Positions 32,795-41,828 of a stretch of 64,000 nucleotides of DNA are shown here, piece by piece. A model generated the notes under the pieces. It was not told the DNA's origin. It saw only the letters and a list, made by a program, of their open reading frames with translations, and ran no database searches. Position 1 is the stretch's first letter; each line of letters starts with the position of its first letter. The stretch comes from Halotia wernerae. GTDB taxonomy: Bacteria; Cyanobacteriota; Cyanobacteriia; Cyanobacteriales; Nostocaceae. Location of the stretch: contig JAYGHB010000016.1 of the NCBI GenBank assembly GCA_034931985.1, positions 11,839-75,838 of the forward strand. Direction: 5' to 3'. Made by a program: the position numbers and the translations under genes.

Positions 32795-34588
32795 ATGCTC
32801 GATAAATGCTCTTTGAACTTTGCAGTGTCCTGTTTGATGCTGAGTATATTTGTGTTGCTTAGCAGCTTAATTACTAAGTCTTTAAAAGCCCAAGCTATCA
32901 ATACTACGCAATTACCCAATAGCAATTTCATCTTGTCGCAGCAACTTCCACCACCGCAAGATATCCAACCACCTGTGCCTTCTCCGTTACCATCGCCACA
33001 ACTACCACAGCAACTTCCTCCACCAGCAGAATTACTACCACCCTCTGCACCATCTGTCACACCTGAGCAGCCATTACCTGAAAAAATTCCCCAAACCATA
33101 ACTGTAGAAAAATTTGAAGTCATCGGTAGTACAGTATTCAGTCCCGAAGAGTTAGCCCAAGTTACTGCTGAATTTACTAAAAAACCTATTTCTCTAGCTG
33201 AAGTTTTTCAAGCTCGTTCTAAAATTACTGATTTATACATCAAAAATGGCTATATCACCTCTGGTGCTTATATTCCACCTCAAACAATTAAATCCGGTGT
33301 AATTAAAATTCAAGTAGTTGAAGGTAAGTTGGAAGATATCCAGATAACTGGCACTCAGCGGCTCAATTCTAATTATGTACGCAGCCGTTTAGCAATAGCG
33401 ACATCAGCACCGTTGAATCGAGAACGGTTACTAGAAGCACTGCAACTGTTACAACTCAATCCTTTAATTCAAAATCTGTCTGCTGAATTGTCAGCAGGGT
33501 CGCGTCCAGGCGAGAGTGTGCTACAAGTCAAGATCAAAGAGGCACAATCTTTCAGTACTCCAATAGTTCTGGATAATGGGCGATCGCCTAGTGTGGGTAG
33601 TTTTCGCCGCCGATTACAAGTCAATGAAGCTAACTTACTAGGACTAGGAGATGGTTTAAGTCTAGTTTATACTAATACCGATGGTAGCAACGCCTTTGAT
33701 GCTAGCTATACTTTGCCTCTAAATCCTTACAATGGGACACTTTCTTTTGACTTTGGCACTGCATCGAGCAATGTGATCGAAGAGCCTTTCAACATCCTAG
33801 ATATCCAATCATCTTCTCGCTACTACGAACTGACATTCCGCCAGCCAGTAGTCCAAACTCCCACGCAGGAATTTGCTCTCGGTCTAACAGCCTCTCGACG
33901 TGAGAGTCAGGTATCTTCTCTATTTTTCCCAGAAGAAATTCCTCCTAATGAAATTTCACCCGGAGCTGATGCAGAAGGACGCACACGCATATCTGCGTTG
34001 CGCTTTTTTCAGGAATGGACATCTCGTAATAGTCGTGAAGTGATTGCTCTGCGTTCTCAATTCAATCTAGGTATAGGTGCTTTTGATGCCACGATTAACT
34101 CCGAAGTTCCCGATAGCCGCTTTTTCGCATGGCAAGGACAAGCACAATGGGCACGTCTTTTAGCTCCTGATACCATACTGCTACTTCGTACAAATATGCA
34201 ACTGGCATCTAGAACGCTTTTGCCTTTAGAACAGTTCGGCATAGGTGGACTAAACAGTGTTAGAGGCTACCGTCAAGATTTCTTGCTGACAGATAATGGC
34301 ACTTTTGCTTCTGCTGAAGTTCAAATACCAATTCTTCGTTTATCCCAAATAGATAGCATACTACAGGTTGCTCCTTTTATTGATTTTGGGGTTGCTTGGA
34401 ATAATTCAAGTAAAAATAATCCCGACCCTAATACCCTTGCTTCTGTAGGTTTTGGCTTACGTTGGTCACAAGGCGATCGCTTCAGCGCTCGTTTAGACTG
34501 GGGGATTCCTTTGATATCTGTTCAATCGCAGGGAAGAACCTGGCAAGAAGATGGGATATACTTTTCCATACTCTATAATCCATTCTGA
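32795..34588 (+). CDS. Two-partner secretion outer-membrane transporter (TpsB/ShlB/FhaC type)
   Basis: 597 residues from ATG 32795; the frame is open from a TTG at 32741. The signal peptide has core 'CLMLSIFVLLSSLI' with cleavage near KAQA. A Pro/Gln-rich linker (~45-90) is followed by two POTRA domains ('ITVEKFEVIGSTVFSPEEL', 'GVIKIQVVEGKLEDIQITG'). A ~350-residue 16-strand beta barrel follows, with the conserved 'GGLNSVRGYRQDFLL' motif near the lid, and it ends 'YFSILYNPF' with a terminal Phe. It should export a large TpsA exoprotein or an adhesin. No tpsA gene is adjacent in this window. Confidence 0.92.
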   Translation: MLDKCSLNFAVSCLMLSIFVLLSSLITKSLKAQAINTTQLPNSNFILSQQLPPPQDIQPPVPSPLPSPQLPQQLPPPAELLPPSAPSVTPEQPLPEKIPQTITVEKFEVIGSTVFSPEELAQVTAEFTKKPISLAEVFQARSKITDLYIKNGYITSGAYIPPQTIKSGVIKIQVVEGKLEDIQITGTQRLNSNYVRSRLAIATSAPLNRERLLEALQLLQLNPLIQNLSAELSAGSRPGESVLQVKIKEAQSFSTPIVLDNGRSPSVGSFRRRLQVNEANLLGLGDGLSLVYTNTDGSNAFDASYTLPLNPYNGTLSFDFGTASSNVIEEPFNILDIQSSSRYYELTFRQPVVQTPTQEFALGLTASRRESQVSSLFFPEEIPPNEISPGADAEGRTRISALRFFQEWTSRNSREVIALRSQFNLGIGAFDATINSEVPDSRFFAWQGQAQWARLLAPDTILLLRTNMQLASRTLLPLEQFGIGGLNSVRGYRQDFLLTDNGTFASAEVQIPILRLSQIDSILQVAPFIDFGVAWNNSSKNNPDPNTLASVGFGLRWSQGDRFSARLDWGIPLISVQSQGRTWQEDGIYFSILYNPF

Positions 34589-34785
34589 AGTTTAAAAATT
34601 TGCTTATTAGCTAATTGCTCATTTGCCAATTAAGAACTTCAAGTAACACTAAACAGTATTGAGAGTTATTTAGTTATTTTCTTAATATATTCAGCAATCA
34701 ATCAAGTAAAGCTGATTCAAAACACTTTTGATTCAATACAGGCTATTTCACAATTGAAAATCATCTTGAAACAGGCTTAACTGAT

Positions 34786-34903
34786 ATAATATCGTGTTCG
34801 GTGAAAGACTTATCATTAAGACCGCAGGGGGAAATAGGGTTTTAAGATTTCTGCATAGATGCCTGGAATAATAACTAATCAAGCGGACATGATATAACTC
34901 GTA
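34786..34903. mobile_element. MITE-like relic with imperfect ~30-bp inverted ends
   Basis: The left end reads ATATCGTGTTCGGTGAAAGA..., and the complement of the right end reads ATATCATGTCCGCTTGATTA.... The two match at roughly three quarters of positions. The interior (~55 bp) has no ORF. The rest of the spacer 34589-35000 is AT-rich and empty. Confidence 0.45.
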
Positions 34904-35000
34904 AAATAACAATAAAAAAAACGGAAAAGTATTTCTGACTACTCTCCCGAATAATTGACTAATTTATGAGCTATTAACTAACAGCTTTTTCTGTCGGTAA

Positions 35001-35264
35001 TTAATACCAGTAGCCATGTTTAGAGTACCGTCCACCAGAATAACCACCAGACAAGCCACCAGAATAACCACCAGATAAGCCACCAGAATAACCACCAGAT
35101 AAGCCGCCAGACCAGCCACCAGACCAACCACCAGATAAGCCGCTAAAATAACCACCCTCGATAGATCCTATATCCTGAGTAGTCAGTTCACCGAGAAAAC
35201 TTTCAAAATCATGAAATAGATTATAGCCAATAGGATACAGCTCAAAGATTTTGATCTCAGCCAT
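35001..35264 (-). CDS. Double-glycine-leader, Gly-rich repeat peptide (bacteriocin/RiPP-like precursor)
   Basis: 87 residues with AAAGGAG ahead of the ATG. Residues 1-~38 look like a conserved leader: 'MAEIKIFELYPIGYNLF', then 'FESFLGELTTQDIGSIEGG', with the F-x-S-F-L-x-E-L and terminal E-G-G features of cyanobacterial double-glycine leader peptides. The core (~39-77) is built from SGG units in an 8-residue repeat (GGYSGGLS), with Trp, Leu or Tyr alternating. It ends in RYSKHGYWY. The DNA shows the matching 24-bp tandem repeat at about 35025-35150. No modification enzyme, C39 peptidase or ABC exporter is in the window. The gene is flanked by long empty spacers. Confidence 0.7.
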   Translation of the reverse strand: MAEIKIFELYPIGYNLFHDFESFLGELTTQDIGSIEGGYFSGLSGGWSGGWSGGLSGGYSGGLSGGYSGGLSGGYSGGRYSKHGYWY

Positions 35265-36406
35265 TAGGCTTACTCCTTTATTATCAAGTAATTGTTGTTT
35301 CTAGCCAAAACTAAAAGTTAGATTATGTATTGTCTAACTTTAATTTCAATACTTACAAATTCAATCTTATAAATCTATGTTATTAAATTGATTATTTAGA
35401 CAAAAATTGATTATTTTTGTCTAAATATTTTTTATTTGGCACTTGATAGAATAATAAGTAAATGAACAGACTTAATTTTTTAACACAGTTTATAGTAGTA
35501 GAAACTAAAAATTAAAATGTTGCCTTAAGAAACAACACCATGTTACATGCTATAAATTAAAGACAAAAACTGAAAAGTAGTTGCTGTATCATTATTTACT
35601 GGTAAAAATCTTAGTTCTAACATTTTTACGCAACTAAAGACTTAAAGCATAATTACTTTAGTTATGTCTCATAAAAGTAATAGCAAGTTTGCTACTCGTT
35701 AAATGCACATCCCGTTTGACAATAATCGATACTCTCTGGAAACTCTCTGGAATTGGCAATAAAGCCAAGCATACTCAAATTCAAGGAAGGTTGATTATCC
35801 TCTAAAAGGTCGCTTATGGTCGTAATCATTATCTTTGGTTACCTTATATCCTACTTTAGAAGTGATGTATAGTTTTGCAGTGTTTTTTATTACTCACTTA
35901 AATCATTACTATTACTTTATGTAAACGATAATTTTAATTAAAAGTTTTTGTGATTAGTCTTATTATGTCAGTAGATTTACCAATATTTTCTCTATAAATT
36001 GACATATTGATTAGCTTAATAAAATGTAGTTGTGGTTTCTTAGTGGTTCTCCTCTATCTCAGATAAAAATCCGCATTTTTACCATGTATCATATCAGGTG
36101 AGAGAACTTATTCTAGATATTTCAGAAAATATTAAATTGGAGTGTAGTGACCGAAAGTTCTAGATTTTCTAACTCTGATCACAAGTGGAGGAAAAAAAAG
36201 TCCATAACTCCTGTATTACGAAACTGGCTGGTAACTATACCCTTCCATACAGTTAATCCTGGTGGAAACAACGGGGTTAATACCTCATAGATTGCATTTG
36301 ATTTGAAAAATTAGCTTTTTCAGAAAATGGGGACTGAAAGTTAGAACTGGTTTGAGTAATACTTTTTGATGGCAGATCCAAAGTCATGAAAGTTTGAGGA
36401 AGAGTG
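35265..36406. other. 1.1-kb AT-rich spacer
   Basis: No ORF with a start and ribosome site on either strand, and no tRNA. It is very AT-rich near 35280-35680. It should hold the promoter of the Gly-rich peptide (minus strand) and of the GGDEF-EAL gene (plus strand). 36180-36300 is less AT-rich (TAACTCCTG..., GGTGGAAACAACGGGG) and could contain a leader or small RNA, but I cannot support one. Confidence 0.45.
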
Positions 36407-39052
36407 ATGGCAGGAAATGAGCAGGAAAAAATACGCCATCTGTTAGTTGTCCAAGACTTGCAAGGGCAACGAACTATCTCTCTTCAAGAGACTACTTATT
36501 CTCTTGGACGGGATTCTAGCAACGCTATCGTTCTCCGTTCCCGATCAGTTTCGAGGCAACATGCAATTCTATTGCGAATATCTATTCCAGAAACTGACCA
36601 ATATGGCTTTCAGATTATTGATGGCAACTTTAAGGGAAGAGGGAGTACTAATGGCTTGTTCGTTAATGGCACTAAATGCTTCTCTCGTAACCTCAAACAT
36701 GGAGATATCATTGTATTTGGCGATAATCAAGCTAATGCTAAATATTATGCTATTTCTAATCTTTCAGAACAAGCATTTTCTGAATCTTGTGAAGCTGAAG
36801 ATCTAGCTGGCTTCTTGTCAGAACAAGCTCATGGCGCGAATCCCTTTCAAACTCTAGTTTTTGATCGGAATTTTGAAGCCGCTAGTGAGACTGCCTTAGC
36901 TCGCCTCGCATCTTTCCCTGAACTCATTCCCAATGCAATTATCGAGACAGATTTAGAAGGAACAGTAACTTACCTCAATCCCGCCGCAGCTCTTAAATTT
37001 CCTGAAATCAGGAAAGATGGAAAGCAGCACCCTATACTGATAGGTCTACTAAATGCAGTTAAGAATCAAGAAATAAATCCTTTTATGCGGGAGGTGAAAG
37101 TTGGTCAAGAAGTTTTTGAACAATCCGTTCATTTTCTTCCTGAAAGTGACTTAATTAGAACTTTTATTGTTAGGGATATTACTGAGCAAAAGCAAGCAGA
37201 AGCCGAATTACATCAACGCGATCGCTTGCTACAGGCAGTTGCTGAAGCTGCCAATTATTTGCTAGTAGAAATGAATTATGAAACTGGCATGGAAAGAGCT
37301 CTAGCTGTTTTAGGTGAAGCGGCCCAAGCAGATCGCGTCTATCTCTTCAAAAACCATCCTCATCCAGTCACAGGGGAGATGACGGTGAATCTCCAATTTG
37401 AGTGGACACGCTCCCACCTTGAGCCTTCAGCCCACCACTGGCAGAACCAACCTTATCAGTCTTTAGAATTAGCACGTTGGTGTAATGCTCTCTCTAATGG
37501 ACAGCCAATTAGTGGACTCACACGAGAATTTCCCTTAGCCGAACAAAAACTCCTCATCCGAGAAAGTATTCAATCCCTGCTTCTAGTACCCCTGCGACTA
37601 GATGATCAGTTCTGGGGATATCTTGGTTTGGCAGACTGCTCACAAGAACGTTGCTGGTCACGCCACGAAGAATCTACACTTTTGACGATGGCGGCGAGTA
37701 TCAGTGGCGCTCAGCAGCGTCAGCAAGTGGAGGAAAAAATTCGTTACCAAGCCCTCCATGATCTGCTGACTGGATTGCCAAATCGCCTGCTGTTTAATGA
37801 GCTACTGGCTAAAGCCCTACCCAATGCAGTGCGTAATCAGGAAAGTTTAGCGGTGATGTTCCTCGACCTGGATCGCTTCAAAGTTATAAATGACACTTTA
37901 GGACATACCTTGGGAGACCGATTGTTACAAAATGTAGCTCAAAGGTTGAGAGACTCCCTCAGAAGCGGAGATACCGTTGCTCGTTGGGGAGGAGATGAAT
38001 TTACTATCTTATTAACCCGCGTGAGTTGTCTCGATGAAGTAACCCAGGTAGCTTGGAGAATTCTCCAGTCCTTAGAGAATGTCTTTTATCTTGACGGACA
38101 CGAACTTTACGTGAGTGGGAGTTTAGGCATTGCCCTTCTGGATGAACATAGTCCTGATACCGAAACCCTAATTCAACACGCGGATTCTGCTTTGTATTTT
38201 GCCAAAGATCAGGGGAGAAATAATTATCAGTACTACACCACAACTCTCAGTACTAAGACTCCTGAACTCCTGACTTTAGAGAAAAGCTTGCGTTGTGCCC
38301 TAGATAGGGGAGAATTCACGGTGTATTACCAGCCTCAAGTCAATATTGCTACGGGGCAAATTACTGGCATGGAAGCTCTATTGCGCTGGCAACATCCTGA
38401 GATGGGATTAGTAGCACCTAATACTTTTATTCCCCTTGCTGAGGAAAGTGGAGCAATTATCCTCATTGGTGAATGGGTGTTACGGACAGCTTGTATTCAA
38501 AATCGAGCTTGGCAACAAGCGGGATTACCTCCGATCACGATCGCTGTCAATCTCTCCCCAAAGCAGTTTCGCCAACCCAAACTTGCGGAAATTGTAGCCA
38601 AAATTTTACAAGAAACAGGTTTAGAATCGCACTTTTTAGAATTAGAAATTACAGAAACAACCGCCATTGAGGATTTAGAGTTTACCAGAACTGTATTGCT
38701 GGATTTAGAAAAGATGGGTGTTCATCTTGCCATTGATGATTTCGGTACAGGTCATTCTTCCCTTTCACGCTTGCAACTGTTACCACTCCACAATCTAAAA
38801 ATTGATCGGTCTTTTATCAAAGAGTTGACAACGGATGTCAGAGTAGCTCATATTGTCACAGCGATCGTTACCTTGGCCAGAACCCTAGGGTTGAGACTGA
38901 CTGCTGAAGGAGTAGAAAAGCAAGAGGAATTAGATTTCTTAAAATCTATTCACTGCGAGGATGTACAAGGTTTCCTATTCTACAAACCGCTCTCTGCTGA
39001 TAAGGCAACAGAAACCCTCCAAACTGAACGAGCCAAGGGTGTTTTAAAATAA
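36407..39052 (+). CDS. FHA-PAS-GAF-GGDEF-EAL cyclic-di-GMP signalling protein
   Basis: 881 residues from ATG 36407, preceded by GAGGAAGAG. The domains in order are as follows. FHA (~10-115, 'YSLGRDSSNAIVLRSRSVSR', 'GSTNGLFVNG'). PAS-like (~165-265, 'FPELIPNAIIETDLEGTVTY'). GAF (~275-440). GGDEF (~450-610, with intact 'RWGGDEFTILL'). EAL (~625-875, with 'MEALLRWQHP', 'ITETTAIED' and 'IDDFGTGHSSLSRLQLLPL'). Both catalytic cores look intact, so it may make or degrade c-di-GMP, switched by phospho-Thr binding at the FHA domain and a ligand at PAS/GAF. FHA fused to GGDEF-EAL is uncommon and hints at cross-talk with Ser/Thr kinases. It stands alone. Confidence 0.9.
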   Translation: MAGNEQEKIRHLLVVQDLQGQRTISLQETTYSLGRDSSNAIVLRSRSVSRQHAILLRISIPETDQYGFQIIDGNFKGRGSTNGLFVNGTKCFSRNLKHGDIIVFGDNQANAKYYAISNLSEQAFSESCEAEDLAGFLSEQAHGANPFQTLVFDRNFEAASETALARLASFPELIPNAIIETDLEGTVTYLNPAAALKFPEIRKDGKQHPILIGLLNAVKNQEINPFMREVKVGQEVFEQSVHFLPESDLIRTFIVRDITEQKQAEAELHQRDRLLQAVAEAANYLLVEMNYETGMERALAVLGEAAQADRVYLFKNHPHPVTGEMTVNLQFEWTRSHLEPSAHHWQNQPYQSLELARWCNALSNGQPISGLTREFPLAEQKLLIRESIQSLLLVPLRLDDQFWGYLGLADCSQERCWSRHEESTLLTMAASISGAQQRQQVEEKIRYQALHDLLTGLPNRLLFNELLAKALPNAVRNQESLAVMFLDLDRFKVINDTLGHTLGDRLLQNVAQRLRDSLRSGDTVARWGGDEFTILLTRVSCLDEVTQVAWRILQSLENVFYLDGHELYVSGSLGIALLDEHSPDTETLIQHADSALYFAKDQGRNNYQYYTTTLSTKTPELLTLEKSLRCALDRGEFTVYYQPQVNIATGQITGMEALLRWQHPEMGLVAPNTFIPLAEESGAIILIGEWVLRTACIQNRAWQQAGLPPITIAVNLSPKQFRQPKLAEIVAKILQETGLESHFLELEITETTAIEDLEFTRTVLLDLEKMGVHLAIDDFGTGHSSLSRLQLLPLHNLKIDRSFIKELTTDVRVAHIVTAIVTLARTLGLRLTAEGVEKQEELDFLKSIHCEDVQGFLFYKPLSADKATETLQTERAKGVLK

Positions 39053-39182
39053 ATTGCTTTTGGGAAACGAAACAGCCCTGAATTATTAGTTTCGTCTATA
39101 TTGTACAATTCTCTTGCTAACATTGATAAGCTTGCCTTCATCTGTGGACGATGTTATCTACGGGTAGCAATGTGTTTAGGAT

Positions 39183-39443
39183 AACAATCCTACCATAAAG
39201 AACGGTAAAACCTCTCAAGGTACAATTTCCGAAGAATGTGCCGCTAAAGTAATGGATACAATCCCATTAGTGATGAGGTTTATCCGATCTAAGATGCGTG
39301 TCCATAATGCCGCTTTTCTATCTGTACCTCAGTTGCGATCGCTACATTTATCAACCGCAATCCTGGAACGCTTACATCATCCCCAAGAGCGACGGCGAAT
39401 AGTCCTCAATCTTATTGACGAGGGTAAGCAGGACATAAACTGA
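39183..39443 (+). pseudogene. MarR-family regulator remnant, DNA-binding core deleted
   Basis: The frame reads NNPTIKNGKTSQGTISEE..., then 'KVMDTIPLVMRFIRSKMRVH' and 'LSVPQLRSL', the N-terminal helix region of MarR proteins. It then jumps to 'HPQERRRIVLNLIDEGKQ', the wing and following helix. About 40-45 residues containing the recognition helix are missing. No ATG opens the full frame, and the last codons (DIN stop) are supplied by the dispersed repeat at 39431. A shorter frame from ATG 39252 gives 63 residues. Confidence 0.75.
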
Positions 39444-39506
39444 TCATAAAACCCGGACACCAACAGACTTTCAAACCTTTCCCCTGTTCCCTGTCCCCTG
39501 CTATAT
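39431..39506. repeat. Dispersed repeat, copy B
   Basis: GGACATAAACTGATCATAAAACC..., 'CAACAGACTTTCAAACC' and 'CCCTGTTCCCTGTCCCCTGC' followed by TATAT. It matches copies at 2383 and 46247, and again overlaps the 3' end of a reading frame. Confidence 0.75.
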
Positions 39507-39550
39507 ATAGATGAGTGAACTAGATAAGCGTTTTAACTTATAACCAAAAG

Positions 39551-39643
39551 ATGCGATTCGATGAATTAGAAAAACAACGACAACGCTCAAATTTCTCTGT
39601 GACTTTTGACTTATGTAAACAGTATCAAAAACTACTAAAATAG
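39551..39643 (+). CDS. Possible 30-residue peptide
   Basis: A short frame MRFDELEKQRQRSNFS... ending LLK, highly charged at its start. There is no clear ribosome site and I know no family. It could be a coincidence or the remnant of a larger gene. It lies between copy B of the dispersed repeat and the 39823 gene. Confidence 0.2.
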   Translation: MRFDELEKQRQRSNFSVTFDLCKQYQKLLK

Positions 39644-39822
39644 TATTTAGTAATTTTTGTTAACTTTTCAATGCAGTTGTTCAATTCTTAATCTTCATAA
39701 AGTTATAAATCCCCATATTAAGTTTTTAATAATACTTGTCTCAGCTTGTATTTCAGATCGCAAGCTACCACTGAAATTGTGTAATCTGGGAACAGCTAAG
39801 CTAATGATTAACTTGAGGTCTA

Positions 39823-40038
39823 ATGACTCCTAAAATTCTGCGTCAGCTTTGGTCTGTGGTTGAAAACTCCCAAACCAAGACCCTCTTGCAGATGGATGAT
39901 GCTAGCTTGGTGCAATGGTTGGTAAAACAAACCACAACACAAGCATTTTTAGCTCCCCACGAAACCGATTTTCTCAGTGATTACATTGAATCGCGGCTAA
40001 CTCTCATACGTGATATTGCTTATGAACGCCAGTATTAA
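39823..40038 (+). CDS. Small conserved cyanobacterial hypothetical protein
   Basis: 71 residues ('MTPKILRQLWSVVENSQTKT', 'SLVQWLVKQTT', 'ETDFLSDYIESRLTLIRDIA'), predicted all-helical and soluble. Similar short proteins occur widely in filamentous cyanobacteria without known function. 'AACTTGAGGTCTA' precedes the ATG. It stands alone, with a palindromic element 43 bp downstream. Confidence 0.65.
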   Translation: MTPKILRQLWSVVENSQTKTLLQMDDASLVQWLVKQTTTQAFLAPHETDFLSDYIESRLTLIRDIAYERQY

Positions 40039-40080
40039 TAATTAAAAACATTCGCAATTAGTCCACGATCAATAGTTATA

Positions 40081-40182
40081 AGACTTACGCACTCGTGACG
40101 AAAAACTAAGCCTTTGCGATTACTTCGCTGCCAAAGGCTTTACGCTCGTAATGACGTAAAATCGTAATCCGTGCGTAAGTCA
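40081..40182. mobile_element. Small palindromic element with GACTTACGCAC ends
   Basis: An 11-bp perfect terminal inverted repeat at 40082-40092 and 40171-40181. Inside is a second palindrome, AAGCCTTTG / CAAAGGCTT (about 40107-40141). Its termini relate it to the elements at 7724, 18522 and 23449, but the interior is different. It lies in the convergent spacer before ribD. Confidence 0.8.
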
Positions 40183-40211
40183 AGGCCTGAGTTATTACTA
40201 TTGACTTGAAA

Positions 40212-41420
40212 CTATTGGTTTCTTTGGGGTAAATAACCTTCAACTAAGCAATCGGAACCTACCACGCGCCAACGAACCCGTTCTAGAGATAGCGCTTCGG
40301 TCATCGTGGTCAAGCCTAAGTCACCTACAGGCGTGGGAGCATGACTACCACCAATGATTTTAGGAGCAATAAAAGCCAGAATTTTTTGTACTGCTCCTTG
40401 AGCGATCGCACTGGCAGCTAACGTACCCCCACACTCCCACAACACGCTACAAAAATCCCGTTCATATAAGTGCGTCATTGCTGCTTCTGGTGTAAGAGAT
40501 GTCAATTCCACTACTTCTACCCCTTGTGTCAGCAAAAACTTTTGAAAATCGGGTGAGCTTCCCAACTCTGTCAACACCAACGTAGGAGCTGCCGCAGTTT
40601 GCCACAAGCGGGCATCTTCAGGCAAGTTGAGATGACGACTCATCACCACTCTTAGGGGATTATGTGCCCCTACCTGATGACTAGTTAAGTAGGGATTATC
40701 TTGTCGCACTGTATTACCACCAACGATTATTGCATCGCAGGCTGCCCGCAGTTGATGAACTTCACTACGGGCATCTTGGTTTGTCACCCAAGCGCTGTGA
40801 CCGGAGGTAGTAGCAATTTTGCCATCTAAAGTCATGGCATATTTTAAAATGCCCAAAGGTTGTTTGTAGAGAATGCGATGAACAAAAGCTTCATTTAATT
40901 GATGACAGGCTTCTGCTTCTACTCCTACTAACACTTCTACCCCCGCTGCACGTAAACGGGCAATGCCACTACCAGCTACCAGGGGATTGGGGTCAACCAT
41001 GCCCACCACCACCTTAGCAACACCAGCTGCTATTAACCCTTCTGAACAAGGGGGAGTACGACCGTAATGATTACAGGGTTCTAGGCTGACATACACTGTA
41101 GCACCACGAGCTAAATCGCCTGCGGCTTTCAGGGCAAAAACTTCTGCATGAGGCTCACCTGCACGAGGATGAAACCCTTCCCCGACAATCTCACCGTCTT
41201 TCACAACTACTGCTCCGACTAGGGGATTGGGTGAAGTGCGTCCCAAGGCACGGCGGGCAAGTTCTAAACACCGTTGCATCATGCGGCAGTCAAAATCACT
41301 ACCTACCCTTTCCTTTGCTGGTGCATCAGATTCAACTGCCGATTGCACCAACAGCCGATTTTCCTGAGTGTAATTAAGTAGAGATGCATCTGCTTGAGCA
41401 ACCACTGGGAAGTTATCCAT
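40212..41420 (-). CDS. ribD: Bifunctional riboflavin biosynthesis deaminase/reductase RibD
   Basis: About 402 residues from ATG 41420 (MDNFPVVAQADASLLNY). The frame extends to 41588 but without a better start. The deaminase domain has the zinc site in 'AGEPHAEVFALKAAG' (His, catalytic Glu) and 'SLEPCNHYGRTPPCSEGLI' (two Cys). The reductase domain begins ~'LGILKYAMTLDGKIATTSGH' and contains 'DAIIVGGNTVRQDNPYLT'. It converts 2,5-diamino-6-ribosylamino-pyrimidinone phosphate through two steps toward riboflavin. The N-terminal ~48 residues are extra compared with E. coli RibD and look non-conserved. Confidence 0.93.
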   Translation of the reverse strand: MDNFPVVAQADASLLNYTQENRLLVQSAVESDAPAKERVGSDFDCRMMQRCLELARRALGRTSPNPLVGAVVVKDGEIVGEGFHPRAGEPHAEVFALKAAGDLARGATVYVSLEPCNHYGRTPPCSEGLIAAGVAKVVVGMVDPNPLVAGSGIARLRAAGVEVLVGVEAEACHQLNEAFVHRILYKQPLGILKYAMTLDGKIATTSGHSAWVTNQDARSEVHQLRAACDAIIVGGNTVRQDNPYLTSHQVGAHNPLRVVMSRHLNLPEDARLWQTAAAPTLVLTELGSSPDFQKFLLTQGVEVVELTSLTPEAAMTHLYERDFCSVLWECGGTLAASAIAQGAVQKILAFIAPKIIGGSHAPTPVGDLGLTTMTEALSLERVRWRVVGSDCLVEGYLPQRNQ

Positions 41421-41669
41421 AATTTTGGGCAATACTGTAAATATTTTGCACGCGATCGCGCTTTTATTGTGATAGTTAAACAGTAATATCCAGGCGCTAT
41501 TTTCACCTTCGGGTAACTCGTACCAAGTTGCGAAAATAAATAGCATCTGGGTTACAGGATGACTTATATTTTTCTCCCTATGCCTCAATGACTATCTTTG
41601 ACTACAACTTTGTATTAACTCTAGCTTGAATCAATATTGCCAGGGCTTGCCCAAATTCCAGAAAAACTT

Positions 41670-41710
41670 AGGAGTGAGGGTCAAGGCATAAACCTTAGAC
41701 TCTCACTCCT
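41670..41710 (-). terminator. Terminator of the mreBCD operon
   Basis: On the minus strand AGGAGTGAGAGTC pairs with GACCCTCACTCCT (12 of 13 bp) across a 15-nt loop and is followed by AAGTTTTTC. It is 119 bp past the mreD stop. The remainder of the 41421-41828 spacer is without genes and should include the ribD promoter. Confidence 0.7.
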
Positions 41711-41828
41711 CACTCCTTCCTAGATTTACTAAGGCTTGTCTCCTCCAGCTGATCTAGGCTATCCACACTCCGCACTATAAGAAAGGATAAAAAACCCTTT
41801 GATACTTCAAATTTAAGCTTTTAATTGA

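Noticed and set aside
35025..35150. 24-bp repeats in the Gly-rich gene as a CRISPR or satellite
   Set aside because: They keep a reading frame with Gly-Gly and aromatic positions in register, so they are coding repeats.
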